A stretch of DNA of 64,000 bases from Ch67 sp041395845 (GTDB taxonomy: Bacteria; Pseudomonadota; Gammaproteobacteria; Pseudomonadales; Ketobacteraceae), in NCBI GenBank assembly GCA_041395845.1, contig JAWKZS010000002.1:282950-346949 (forward strand), written 5' to 3'. Positions 43,754-52,737 of the stretch are shown piece after piece (position 1 is the first letter of the stretch; each line of letters opens with the position of its first letter). The notes below the pieces were generated by a model. The model worked only from the letters and a program-made list of their open reading frames with translations. It did no database searches and was not told the DNA's origin. The translations under genes were made by a program, and so were the position numbers.

Positions 43754-45058
43754 ATGAGCATTCAGAAAATTGCCGTCGTCGGCAGCGGCATTGCAGGACT
43801 CACCAGCGCCCTGCTGTTGCAGAAAAAATACCAGGTTTCACTGTTCGAGCAGAATGATTATCTGGGCGGACATACCCACACCATCGATATCGACACCGAT
43901 GGCAAGCGGTATCCGGTCAATACCGGGTTCATCGTCTACAACGACTGGACCTATCCCAATTTCATCCGGCTGATGGAACATCTGAATGTTGCCACCGAGC
44001 CGTCGAACATGAGTTTCAGCGTGCACTGCGATCGCACCGGACTGGAATATAACGGTACAACGCTGAACAGCCTGTTCTGCCAACGCAAGAATCTGGTGAG
44101 CCGGCGCTTCTGGCGGATGGTGACGGACATCGTCCGCTTCAACCGTGAAGCCACTGCCGATCACGTTGCGGGCCGCATCGATGCGTCCACCACCTTGCAG
44201 CAATACCTGGATGAGCATCGCTACAGCGAAGAGTTCACCCGCTATTACATCATTCCCATGGGCGCCGCCATCTGGTCCACCTCGGAAGCGGACATGCTGC
44301 GGTTTCCATTTGCCTTCTTCGTGCGGTTCTTTCACAACCACGGCATGCTGTCCGTCAACGAGCGGCCGCAGTGGCGGGTCATCAGCGGCGGTTCCCGCAG
44401 CTATGTAAAAGCGCTGCTGGATCAACTACACGGTCCCGTGCATATCAATCGCAAGATCCAGTCGATCGAACGCCATGACACCGGCGTGACCCTGCGCAAC
44501 CAGTTCGGCCAGCTAGAACAGTTTGACGCCGTGGTGATGGCCTGTCACAGCGACCAGGCGCTGGCCTTACTGAAATCTCCCACTACCGCGGAGCGCGATG
44601 TGTTGGGTGCAATTCCGTATCTGGAAAACGACGTTGTGTTGCACACCGATACCCGCCTGCTGCCGGAACGCAAACTGGCATGGGCAGCCTGGAACTATCG
44701 GATTCCGGAACAGGCCGGTTCAGCGGTGGCACTCACCTACGACATGAACATCCTGCAGAATTTCACCGGCCCGACTACCTTCTGCGTCAGCCTGAACCAG
44801 ACCGCCAACATTGATCCATCCAAGATCCTGGCGCGCTACAACTACAGCCATCCGGGCTTTACCCTGGCCGGCATGAGTGCACAGAAGCAGTTCGACAACA
44901 TCAACGGTCTCAATCGGACCTATTACTGCGGCGCCTACTGGTTCAACGGCTTCCATGAAGACGGCGTCAACAGCGCGATCCGGGTTGCCCGTTCGCTCAA
45001 CGTTCAATTCAACGAGGTGGTGGCGCCATGCAAAGCGCAATCTACCAGGGTGTCGTAA
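43754..45058 (+). CDS. FAD-dependent oxidoreductase (amine oxidase-like)
   Basis: 434-residue flavoprotein. It opens with a Rossmann dinucleotide fold, IAVVGSGIAGLTSALLL, followed by LGGHTHTID, and ends with YYCGAYWFNGFHEDGVNSA, the C-terminal FAD pattern of the amine oxidase/phytoene desaturase superfamily. Homologs accompany photolyase-type genes in light clusters, where their substrate is not known to me. It starts directly after the desaturase stop and overlaps the DUF1365 gene by 31 bases. Confidence 0.9.
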   Translation: MSIQKIAVVGSGIAGLTSALLLQKKYQVSLFEQNDYLGGHTHTIDIDTDGKRYPVNTGFIVYNDWTYPNFIRLMEHLNVATEPSNMSFSVHCDRTGLEYNGTTLNSLFCQRKNLVSRRFWRMVTDIVRFNREATADHVAGRIDASTTLQQYLDEHRYSEEFTRYYIIPMGAAIWSTSEADMLRFPFAFFVRFFHNHGMLSVNERPQWRVISGGSRSYVKALLDQLHGPVHINRKIQSIERHDTGVTLRNQFGQLEQFDAVVMACHSDQALALLKSPTTAERDVLGAIPYLENDVVLHTDTRLLPERKLAWAAWNYRIPEQAGSAVALTYDMNILQNFTGPTTFCVSLNQTANIDPSKILARYNYSHPGFTLAGMSAQKQFDNINGLNRTYYCGAYWFNGFHEDGVNSAIRVARSLNVQFNEVVAPCKAQSTRVS

Positions 45059-45798
45059 CGCATCAACGTTCGCAGCCGCGGCCGCACCAGTTCAGCTACA
45101 ACATTTTCATGGTGTACCTGAATCTGGATGAGCTGGATGAATTTTTTTCCCGCTCGCGCCTGTGGTCGCGGGAAAAGTTCAACTGGGCCAGTTTCCGGCG
45201 CAGTGATTTTCTGGACCCCTCGATTCCGGACCTGAAGCAGGCAGTGCAGAAACAGATCCAGCGCCAGACCGGCAACACGTTCGACGGCGAGGTGTTTCTG
45301 CTCACCCACATCCGTTACCTGGGCTACTGTTTCAACCCGGTATCGTTTTACTACTGCTACGAGCAGGGCAAGCTGCGCTACATCCTGGCCGACGTCAACA
45401 ACACACCCTGGAACGAGCGCTGCTGTCATGTACTGGTGTGCGACGGTGAGAAGAACCGTCAGCAATTCGAGTTCGACAAAGGCTTCCATGTGTCGCCGTT
45501 TCTGCCGATGGACATGCAGTACGACTGGCGCTTTACCGTACCGGATGAGCGGCTGACTGTATTCATGCGCAATTTCCAGCACGACAGCGAAATTTTCAAC
45601 GCAGGACTGATCCTGCAACGTCAGGAAGCCACCACGGCAAATCTGCGCCGTGTGCTGCGGCGCTTCCCGGCAATGACCCTGAAAACCATCGGCGGAATCT
45701 ACTGGCAGGCCCTGCGGCTTTGGCTCAAAGGAACGCCTTTCTACGACCACCCAGCTCAACACGAGGTCCAGCCCCATGGAATCAACCACTCTCAGTAA
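45028..45798 (+). CDS. DUF1365 protein
   Basis: 256-residue protein of the DUF1365 family, with the conserved block FNPVSFYYCYEQGKLRYILADVNNTPWNER (shown in part: YCFNPVSFYYCY and VNNTPWNER). These proteins usually sit between an FAD oxidoreductase and a cyclopropane-fatty-acid synthase, as here, and are thought to help modify acyl chains; the reaction is unknown. It overlaps the preceding gene by 31 bases and the next by 23, so translation is likely coupled. Confidence 0.9.
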   Translation: MQSAIYQGVVTHQRSQPRPHQFSYNIFMVYLNLDELDEFFSRSRLWSREKFNWASFRRSDFLDPSIPDLKQAVQKQIQRQTGNTFDGEVFLLTHIRYLGYCFNPVSFYYCYEQGKLRYILADVNNTPWNERCCHVLVCDGEKNRQQFEFDKGFHVSPFLPMDMQYDWRFTVPDERLTVFMRNFQHDSEIFNAGLILQRQEATTANLRRVLRRFPAMTLKTIGGIYWQALRLWLKGTPFYDHPAQHEVQPHGINHSQ

Positions 45799-47035
45799 AG
45801 CCAGTTCGCTCAACACCATCGACCGCTACTGCCGCCAGCTGTTGCTGAAAGCCATGGCCAGTGCGGATTTCGGCACCCTGGTCATTCGTGATCCCGACGC
45901 GGAATTCCGCGTGCAGGGCCGTGTCGATCCGGATTACATCCACGCAGAAATCCATGTCGAGGATACCAGCTGCTACCGTCACATGGTGTTTGCCGGCAGC
46001 ATCGGTGCATCCGAAGCCTACATGACTGCAGACTGGACCACGCCCGATCTGACCGCGGTAATCCGCTTCATGTCCCGCAACCTGCATGCTCTGAACCAGC
46101 TGGAAAACGGCCTGGCGCGCATCACCCGGCCACTGCAGCGCTTCTATCACTGGAGCAACCGCAACACCGAAAAGGGTTCCCGTCGCAATATCGCCGCCCA
46201 CTACGATCTGGGCAACGACCTGTTCGAACTGTTCCTCGATCCGACCATGATGTATTCGGCCGGCATTTTCCCCAGTGCCGACGCCACGCTGGAGCAGGCC
46301 TCCGTCGAAAAGCTGGATCGCATCTGCCGGAAACTCGATCTGCAACCGGATGATCACGTGGTGGAAATCGGTACCGGCTGGGGCGGCTTTGCCATCCACG
46401 CAGTCACCCATTACGGCTGCAAGGTCACCACCACCACCATTTCACGCCAGCAGTACGATTACGCCAAAGCCAGAGTGGAAAAGCTCGGCCTGCAGGATCG
46501 CATTACCCTGCTGCTGGAAGACTATCGCGACATGGAAGGCCAGTTCGACAAGCTGGTGTCCATCGAGATGGTGGAAGCGGTAGGCCACCAGTTTTATCCG
46601 GCCTACTTCGAAGCCCTCGGCCGCCTGCTGAAACCGGAAGGACTGGCCCTGATCCAGGCCATTACTATTGATGACAAGCGCTACCACGACGCCATCCGCA
46701 ACGTGGACTTCATTCAGCGCTATATCTTCCCCGGCTCCTGCATTCCGTCGGTCACTGCCCTGCTCACCGCCTGCGGCCAGAGCAGCGACATGCAACTGAC
46801 CCACATGAAAGACATCACACCCCATTACGCGCGCACCCTGCGGGAATGGCGCAACAATTTCTTCCGGCATGAAGAGCAGATCCGCAAGCTGGGTTACAGC
46901 GCCGAGTTCGTGCGGATGTGGGATTTCTACTTCTGCTACTGCGAAGGCGGCTTTGCGGAGCGGGTCATCGGCGATGTGCAGCTGCTGTTCGCCAAGCCAG
47001 CCTGGCGTAGCCAACCGGTACTGGGAGCGCTCTGA
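45776..47035 (+). CDS. cfa: Cyclopropane-fatty-acyl-phospholipid synthase-like methyltransferase
   Basis: 419-residue SAM-dependent enzyme that adds a methylene bridge to unsaturated membrane phospholipids. SAM motif VVEIGTGWGGFAIHA, then ISRQQYDYAKAR, VSIEMVEAVGH and PGSCIPS, plus the N-terminal region typical of Cfa (SRRNIAAHYDLGNDLF). It acts on the double bonds made by enzymes such as the desaturase in the same operon. A second cfa may exist elsewhere; this copy is of the light-cluster type. Its stop is one base before the next start. Confidence 0.92.
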   Translation: MESTTLSKASSLNTIDRYCRQLLLKAMASADFGTLVIRDPDAEFRVQGRVDPDYIHAEIHVEDTSCYRHMVFAGSIGASEAYMTADWTTPDLTAVIRFMSRNLHALNQLENGLARITRPLQRFYHWSNRNTEKGSRRNIAAHYDLGNDLFELFLDPTMMYSAGIFPSADATLEQASVEKLDRICRKLDLQPDDHVVEIGTGWGGFAIHAVTHYGCKVTTTTISRQQYDYAKARVEKLGLQDRITLLLEDYRDMEGQFDKLVSIEMVEAVGHQFYPAYFEALGRLLKPEGLALIQAITIDDKRYHDAIRNVDFIQRYIFPGSCIPSVTALLTACGQSSDMQLTHMKDITPHYARTLREWRNNFFRHEEQIRKLGYSAEFVRMWDFYFCYCEGGFAERVIGDVQLLFAKPAWRSQPVLGAL

Positions 47036-47036
47036 C

Positions 47037-47528
47037 ATGTGGCTCAACGCAGTGCTGTTTCAGCTTGGCTGGTTTGTGTGCGTGCTTGAACGCGGCGTGC
47101 TCGCTGTGGCAGCCGCTGCGTTGATTGTCGGCATTCATCTGTACCGCCAGCGCGATCAACGCTGGGAATGGACCGCGATCGCTATCATCAGTCTGATTGG
47201 CATCGCCCAGGACACCGTGCTGATCCAGCTGGGCGTCCTGCAGTTTGATGGCAGCGCACTACCGCCCGCGTGGATGTTTGCAATGTGGGTGCTGTTTGCC
47301 ACCACGTTCAATCATTCCCTGAGCTGGCTGCAGCAACGCTGGTGGCTTGCGGTCCTGCTGGGCGCCATCAGCGGGCCACTCAGCTACCTGGCAGGCGAGC
47401 GGCTGGGAGCATTGAGTGTCAATCGCGATCTGCTGCCGGTCCTCAGCGTCACCTGGGCCGTGAGCATGCCTTTGCTGATGCAGATCGTGCAGCGCATGAA
47501 GGAGCCGATGCCATCATGCAACGCCTGA
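47037..47528 (+). CDS. DUF2878 membrane protein
   Basis: 163-residue integral membrane protein with about five hydrophobic segments (for example WLNAVLFQLGWFVCVL and LVGIHL-like, WMFAMWVLFATTFNHSL). This is the pattern of DUF2878 proteins, which travel with cfa and DUF1365 genes; function unknown. ATG 47037 is used rather than the longer frame from 46869, which overlaps cfa. Its end overlaps the next gene by 13 bases. Confidence 0.82.
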   Translation: MWLNAVLFQLGWFVCVLERGVLAVAAAALIVGIHLYRQRDQRWEWTAIAIISLIGIAQDTVLIQLGVLQFDGSALPPAWMFAMWVLFATTFNHSLSWLQQRWWLAVLLGAISGPLSYLAGERLGALSVNRDLLPVLSVTWAVSMPLLMQIVQRMKEPMPSCNA

Positions 47529-48277
47529 TCATGTCGCTATTCTGCCTGCTGCCCTTCAGCCTGAGCGCCCAGACATTGCAGTTCGTGGGTACCGCCTTCG
47601 CACCGGAATCCCGCCAGCCGATCTACACCGAGCGCTACACCGAGCACTTCAGTGCCGACGGCAAGCTGGTTACCGGCACCGTGCTCTATCGGGAGTACGA
47701 CGGCGCCACGCTGGGGGAAAAATTTCTCGACTACGCACATCACCCCTATGCTCCGGCATTTGAATTCACCAACGTCAAAACCGGTTATCAGGAATCGGTG
47801 CGCTGGCTGCCCGACGGAAAAGTGCGACTCGCCCATCGCGAACCGGGACAGGACGAGCAGGAAAAGGTGATGTCTGTACCCGAGCCGGCGGTTGCCGATG
47901 CCGGCTTCAACCAGTTCATGCGTGATCACATTGCCGCGCTGAAAAATGGTGACGTCCTGGAATTCAATTTCCTGAATCCGGCACGACTCACCTGGTTCCG
48001 CTTTACCGCGCGCCGTACCGCGCAGACCGACGACAGCATCACCGTCGTCATCGCGCCCGCGAACACCGTGCTGCGCTGGCTGGTGGAGCCGATCGAACTT
48101 GTCTACAGCGAGCCCGAGGCCCGCCTGCTGCATTATCGCGGGCTTACCAATATCAGTCTCAGCGGCAACAAGACCATCAACGCCCACATCGACTATGAGT
48201 ATCACGACAGCAGCAAGCCGGCCCAATCCGCCGCGCGCAATCTGTTAGACTACCGGTCGCCAGCAGCAGAGGGTTAA
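47516..48277 (+). CDS. Exported protein of unknown function in the light cluster
   Basis: 253-residue protein with a signal peptide (MQRLIMSLFCLLPFSLSA, cleavage after SA-Q likely) and a soluble, charged remainder; no lipobox is seen. It has no motif I recognise. The ATG at 47516 is preceded by AAGGAG 11 bases upstream and by the DUF2878 frame. Proteins of this size sit between DUF2878 and LitR in related clusters. A periplasmic lipid- or cofactor-binding role is conceivable but unproven. Confidence 0.8.
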   Translation: MQRLIMSLFCLLPFSLSAQTLQFVGTAFAPESRQPIYTERYTEHFSADGKLVTGTVLYREYDGATLGEKFLDYAHHPYAPAFEFTNVKTGYQESVRWLPDGKVRLAHREPGQDEQEKVMSVPEPAVADAGFNQFMRDHIAALKNGDVLEFNFLNPARLTWFRFTARRTAQTDDSITVVIAPANTVLRWLVEPIELVYSEPEARLLHYRGLTNISLSGNKTINAHIDYEYHDSSKPAQSAARNLLDYRSPAAEG

Positions 48278-48280
48278 CAC

Positions 48281-49186
48281 GTGCATACCATTCAGTCCGT
48301 CGCGGAACGCACAGGCCTGACACCGGATGTCATTCGCATCTGGGAACGGCGCTATCAGGCCGTTTCCCCCCACCGTACCGCCGCCAACCAGCGCCTGTAC
48401 AGTGAAGACGACGTCGAGCGGCTGGATCTGCTCAAGCGGGTCACCGACGGTGGTCGCCGCATCAGCGCCGTCGCCAACCTGAGCAACACCGAATTGCGCG
48501 ACATGCTGGCGCAGCAGCCACCATCACCCTCCCTGCCGCCGCTGCGTGGCAATGGCAGCAACGGTGCGAACCTTACCAGCGATGCCATCGATACCATCCT
48601 GCAGCTGGACCCGATCCGGTTCGAGGCTGTCCTCAACCGGGCCATGCTTGACCTGGGCTCGGTGGGTTTCATGATGCAGTTCGCCGCTCCTCTGATGCAG
48701 ACCGTAGGTCATCTGTGGCGATCAGGGGCCGTGCGCACCTGTCAGGAACACTTTGCCAGTGCCCAGATGCGTTCCTTCCTGGGCCGCTACATACTGGATG
48801 CCAACACCGATCCTCAGGGTCCCCGCATCGTCATGGCCACCCTGCCCGGACAGGCCCATGAACTCGGTGCCACCATGGCCGGTGTGATTGCGGCCCAGGG
48901 CGGCTGGAATGTCATCTACCTGGGCCCCAACGTTCCGATCGAAGAAATCGCCTTCTGTGCCGACTGCAAGGACGCCCGCGCCGTCGGCATCAGCATCAGC
49001 TATCCGCTGGAAGATCCCCGCGTCTCACCCCTGCTGCGGGAGTTGAAACTGAAACTGCAGCCGGACTGCCATCTGCTGGTGGGTGGGGCAGCCGCGCACC
49101 GCTACCGGGATACCCTGCAGGACATCGGTGCCTGGGAATCCGAGGATCTGGGCCAATTGGCAGCGCAACTGAACCATCTGCGCTGA
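48281..49186 (+). CDS. litR: MerR-family light regulator with adenosylcobalamin-binding domain (LitR/CarH)
   Basis: 301-residue photoreceptor repressor. N-terminal MerR DNA-binding domain (IQSVAERTGLTPDVIRIWERRYQ) and C-terminal B12-binding domain. The defining motif W-x9-EH is intact (Trp146, Glu156, His157) and the cobalt-ligand histidine His193 sits in GQAHELG, spaced as in CarH (W131, E141, H142, H177). In the dark, AdoCbl-loaded tetramers block transcription; light photolyses the cofactor and releases DNA. GTG 48281 has AGAGGG at 8 bases. As last gene of the operon it likely autoregulates with it. Confidence 0.92.
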   Translation: MHTIQSVAERTGLTPDVIRIWERRYQAVSPHRTAANQRLYSEDDVERLDLLKRVTDGGRRISAVANLSNTELRDMLAQQPPSPSLPPLRGNGSNGANLTSDAIDTILQLDPIRFEAVLNRAMLDLGSVGFMMQFAAPLMQTVGHLWRSGAVRTCQEHFASAQMRSFLGRYILDANTDPQGPRIVMATLPGQAHELGATMAGVIAAQGGWNVIYLGPNVPIEEIAFCADCKDARAVGISISYPLEDPRVSPLLRELKLKLQPDCHLLVGGAAAHRYRDTLQDIGAWESEDLGQLAAQLNHLR

Positions 49187-49231
49187 AAATCGGCTATCCT
49201 TTGAGGATTGCTGTGATCCGATTTCGCCACT

Positions 49232-50158
49232 ATGCCCCTGATCGTTCGAATGCTGGCCTGCCTGGGTTTGGTCGCCCTGACCCTGACCGCCCAGGCTGCC
49301 ACCGTCTATAAATACCGCAACGCCGACGGCATCGTCAGCTTTACCGACAAGCCCACCAGGGGCGCGGAAGTCCTCTTCTATGGCGACCGTTTTGTCGAAA
49401 AGCTCGACAGCCGCGTCCGCATCGAGACCCGCAAGCAGGGTGCGACCGAAACCCTGGTGCTGGTCAATGACCTGCATGCTCCCGTGGAAGTGGAGCTTTC
49501 CCTCAAGGAATTGCGCAACGTTGCCCCCCTGCCCGCCACCCGCATTCATGGCGTGGTGGAAGCCCGCTCCCGCACCCCGCTGGCAGATCTGATGCCGCAG
49601 GTTGCCGGACCCATGCATTACCGCCACCAGCTGCGCTTTGCCCTGTCCGATCCTTCGCTGAAGCCTGACCAGCATGCCTATGCCCTGCCCTGGTCCAGCG
49701 GCCGCTTCCGCGTCACCCAGGGCCCCGGCGGCAAATTCAGCCACCAGGACGAAAAAGGCCGTCACGCGGTGGATATCGCCATGCCCGTGGGTACCCGCAT
49801 CACCGCCGCCCGGGATGGCATCGTGGTATCCCTCGACCAGCACCAGCGCGAAGGCAACGGCAGCAAGGCCGGCAACTATGTCCGCCTGCTCCACCCCGAC
49901 GGCACCATGAGCGTCTACCTGCACCTGCAACGCAATGGCGTGTTGGTCAGCGAAGGCCAGCACATCAAGGCCGGTGATCTGATCGCGTATTCCGGCAATA
50001 CCGGCTCCAGCACCGGCCCCCATCTGCACTTTGTGGTGCAGAAGAACGTCGGCCTGAAAGTCGTGTCCATTCCCTTTACCTTCAATCTGCCCGGCGATAT
50101 CGCCCGCCTGCCCAAGGTCGGCGAATGGGTCGGCCAGAACGAATTGGCCCGCAACTGA
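49232..50158 (+). CDS. Periplasmic M23 metallopeptidase with DUF4124 domain
   Basis: 308-residue exported zinc endopeptidase of the LytM/lysostaphin family. A signal peptide (about 1-22, ending TAQAA) is followed by a DUF4124 segment (VYKYRNADGIVSFTDKP) and a C-terminal M23 domain: HxxxD in RHAVDIAMP and the HLHF motif in GPHLHFVVQ. Zinc ligands are intact, so it is probably an active peptidoglycan-remodelling enzyme. An inverted repeat AAATCGG/CCGATTT (49187-49224) lies just before the start. ATG 49232 begins a clear signal peptide. Confidence 0.9.
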   Translation: MPLIVRMLACLGLVALTLTAQAATVYKYRNADGIVSFTDKPTRGAEVLFYGDRFVEKLDSRVRIETRKQGATETLVLVNDLHAPVEVELSLKELRNVAPLPATRIHGVVEARSRTPLADLMPQVAGPMHYRHQLRFALSDPSLKPDQHAYALPWSSGRFRVTQGPGGKFSHQDEKGRHAVDIAMPVGTRITAARDGIVVSLDQHQREGNGSKAGNYVRLLHPDGTMSVYLHLQRNGVLVSEGQHIKAGDLIAYSGNTGSSTGPHLHFVVQKNVGLKVVSIPFTFNLPGDIARLPKVGEWVGQNELARN

Positions 50159-50255
50159 CTTCCGTAACTGATTCCGTCATTCCGCCCGTTGAAAAAACCG
50201 GCAACGAACCCATATAGGAGCAGAACCTCCTGATTATGGAAGCGGAATTTCCGGC

Positions 50256-52655
50256 ATGAACGAGCACTACGACAACGATCCCGAAATCATTGAACAGGTT
50301 GAAGAAGTCCAGCAGAACGCCCTGGTGTTGCCCGACAGCTCGCTGCCCGACCGGCTCTATGTCCTGCCGATCTCCAACAAGCCCTACTTTCCTGCCCAGG
50401 TACAGCCTATCGTCGTGGATGAAGATCCCTGGCTGACCACCCTGGAACGCGTATCCAAGACTCCCCACAAGTGCCTGGCCCTGTGCTGGGCCCCCGAGCC
50501 AGCTGACAGCATCATGCTACCCGACCGTTTTGCCCGCATGGGCTGCGTGGTACGGGTCCACAACGTGGTGCGCAGCGAAGGCAAGATCCAGTTCATCGCC
50601 CAGGGCATCCGCCGCGTCTGGATACACCAGTGGCTGCAGCGCCAGCCGCCACTGCTGGCCAGTGTCACCTATCCGTCGCCGCGCCAGGAAGACGCCCAGG
50701 AAGTGAAGGCCTATGCCATCGCCATCATCGACTCCATCAAGGAACTGGTGTCGATCAATCCGCTGTACAGCGAAGAACTGCGCAGCTACCTGGACCGCTT
50801 CAGTCCCAACGAGCCCTCGCCGCTCACCGATTTTGCAGCCGGCCTCACAACGGCTGAAGCAGAAGACCTGCAGGAAGTACTGGACACCGTACCGATGCTC
50901 AAGCGCATGGAAAAAGTCCTGCTGCTGCTAAAAAAGGAACTCGAAGTCGCCCGCCTGCACATGCAGATCAACAAACAGGTGAACGCCAAGCTGATGGAAC
51001 ATCAGCGCAACTTCTTCCTGCGCGAGCAACTGAAAGTCATCCAGAAAGAACTCGGCATTTCCAAGGATGACAAGGAAAGCGACGCCGACGAATTCCGCGC
51101 CCGCCTTCAGCGCTGCAAAGTGCCGCCGGCAGCGATGAAAAAGATCGAGGAAGAACTGCACAAGCTGTCCATGCTGGAATCCGGCTCGCCGGAATACGCC
51201 GTCACCCGCAACTACCTGGACTGGTCCACATCCGTGCCCTGGGGCGTGTTTTCCAACGACAACCTGGACATCCGCCACGCCCGCAAGGTGCTGGACAAGG
51301 GCCACGACGGCCTCGATGACGTCAAAGACCGCATCATCGAATTCCTTGCCGTGGGAGCCTACAAAGGTGAAATCAGCGGCTCAATCCTGCTGCTGGTAGG
51401 CCCGCCCGGCGTCGGCAAGACCTCCATCGGCAAATCCATCGCCGATGCCCTGGGCCGGCCATTCTACCGCTTCAGTCTGGGCGGCATGCGCGACGAAGCC
51501 GAAATCAAGGGCCATCGCCGCACCTACATCGGCGCCATGCCCGGCAAGCTGGTGCAGGCCCTGAAAGACGTGGAAGTCGCCAACCCGGTGATCATGCTGG
51601 ATGAAATCGACAAGATCGGTGCGTCCTACCAGGGCGATCCGGCATCGGCCCTGCTGGAAGTACTCGATCCGGAACAGAACAAAGAATTCCTCGACCACTA
51701 TCTGGACCTGCGCATCGACCTGTCCAAGGTCCTGTTCGTGTGTACCGCCAACCAGCTCGACACCATTCCCGGCCCGCTGCTGGACCGCATGGACGTGATC
51801 CGCCTGTCCGGCTACATCACCGAGGAAAAGGTCGCCATCGCCCGCAATCACCTGTGGCCCAAGGCACTGCAGCGGGCCGGCGTGAAGAAGTCGCTGCTGA
51901 AAATTTCCGTTACTGCACTGCGCGCCATCATCGAAGGCTACGCGCGGGAATCCGGCGTGCGCAATCTGGAAAAGAACCTCAACAAGATTGTGCGCAAGGC
52001 AGTGGTCCGGCTGCTCGACAAACCCGCCGACGCCATCAGCGTCACCCCGGAGAATCTGGAAGAATTCCTGGGCTCCCCCATCTTCCGTGACGAAAAGCCC
52101 ATCACCGGTATCGGTGTGGTGACCGGACTGGCCTGGACCTCGCTGGGGGGCGCCACCCTGCCCATCGAAGCTACCGTGGTCCATCACCGCAACAGCGGCT
52201 TCAAGCTCACCGGCCAGCTGGGGGACGTGATGAAGGAATCCGCCGAAATCGCCCACAGTTATGTGTCGGCACATATCCAGGAATATGGCGGCGATCCGAC
52301 CTTCTTCGAGAAAGCCTTCATTCACCTGCACGTCCCTGAAGGCGCCACCCCCAAGGACGGCCCCAGTGCCGGTATCACCATGTCCACGGCGCTGATTTCC
52401 CTGGCCTGCAACCGCCAGCTGTCCCGCCCCATCGCCATGACCGGCGAAATCACCCTGACCGGTCAGGTATTACCGGTCGGCGGCATCCGGGAGAAGGTCA
52501 TCGCCGCACGACGCCAGAAGATCCGTGAACTGATTCTGCCCGCCGCCAACAAGCGGGACTTTGACGAGCTGCCGGACTACATCCGCAAGGGGTTGACGGT
52601 GCATTTTGCCGAGCACTATCAGGACGTTTATCAGGCAGCGTTCCGCAAGCGTTAA
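50256..52655 (+). CDS. lon: ATP-dependent Lon protease
   Basis: 799-residue cytoplasmic protease. N-terminal substrate-recognition domain (from YVLPISNKPYFPAQV), coiled region around 240-310, AAA+ module (GPPGVGKTSIG; Walker B VIMLDEIDK) and C-terminal Ser-Lys dyad protease (Ser in PKDGPSAGITM, Lys in GGIREKVIAARR). It degrades damaged or regulatory proteins. Both the short N-terminus and the FPAQVQPIVV segment resemble the second, AsrA-type Lon of pseudomonads rather than the canonical Lon. ATG 50256 preceded by a GGAAG-like site; the carbonic anhydrase gene follows with an 82-base gap. Confidence 0.94.
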   Translation: MNEHYDNDPEIIEQVEEVQQNALVLPDSSLPDRLYVLPISNKPYFPAQVQPIVVDEDPWLTTLERVSKTPHKCLALCWAPEPADSIMLPDRFARMGCVVRVHNVVRSEGKIQFIAQGIRRVWIHQWLQRQPPLLASVTYPSPRQEDAQEVKAYAIAIIDSIKELVSINPLYSEELRSYLDRFSPNEPSPLTDFAAGLTTAEAEDLQEVLDTVPMLKRMEKVLLLLKKELEVARLHMQINKQVNAKLMEHQRNFFLREQLKVIQKELGISKDDKESDADEFRARLQRCKVPPAAMKKIEEELHKLSMLESGSPEYAVTRNYLDWSTSVPWGVFSNDNLDIRHARKVLDKGHDGLDDVKDRIIEFLAVGAYKGEISGSILLLVGPPGVGKTSIGKSIADALGRPFYRFSLGGMRDEAEIKGHRRTYIGAMPGKLVQALKDVEVANPVIMLDEIDKIGASYQGDPASALLEVLDPEQNKEFLDHYLDLRIDLSKVLFVCTANQLDTIPGPLLDRMDVIRLSGYITEEKVAIARNHLWPKALQRAGVKKSLLKISVTALRAIIEGYARESGVRNLEKNLNKIVRKAVVRLLDKPADAISVTPENLEEFLGSPIFRDEKPITGIGVVTGLAWTSLGGATLPIEATVVHHRNSGFKLTGQLGDVMKESAEIAHSYVSAHIQEYGGDPTFFEKAFIHLHVPEGATPKDGPSAGITMSTALISLACNRQLSRPIAMTGEITLTGQVLPVGGIREKVIAARRQKIRELILPAANKRDFDELPDYIRKGLTVHFAEHYQDVYQAAFRKR

Positions 52656-52673
52656 CATTTGGAAACGGGAAAG

Positions 52674-52696
52674 GATCGACAGCCCCGCTGTCGATC
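52674..52696. repeat. Perfect 9-bp hairpin between lon and can
   Basis: GATCGACAG (52674-52682), loop CCCCG, CTGTCGATC (52688-52696). No T-run follows, so it is an mRNA structure or operator rather than a simple terminator. It lies 42 bases before the can start. Confidence 0.5.
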
Positions 52697-52737
52697 AATA
52701 TCATGCCTGCAAGAGAAGGATGTTTCCCAGGTGCCCC

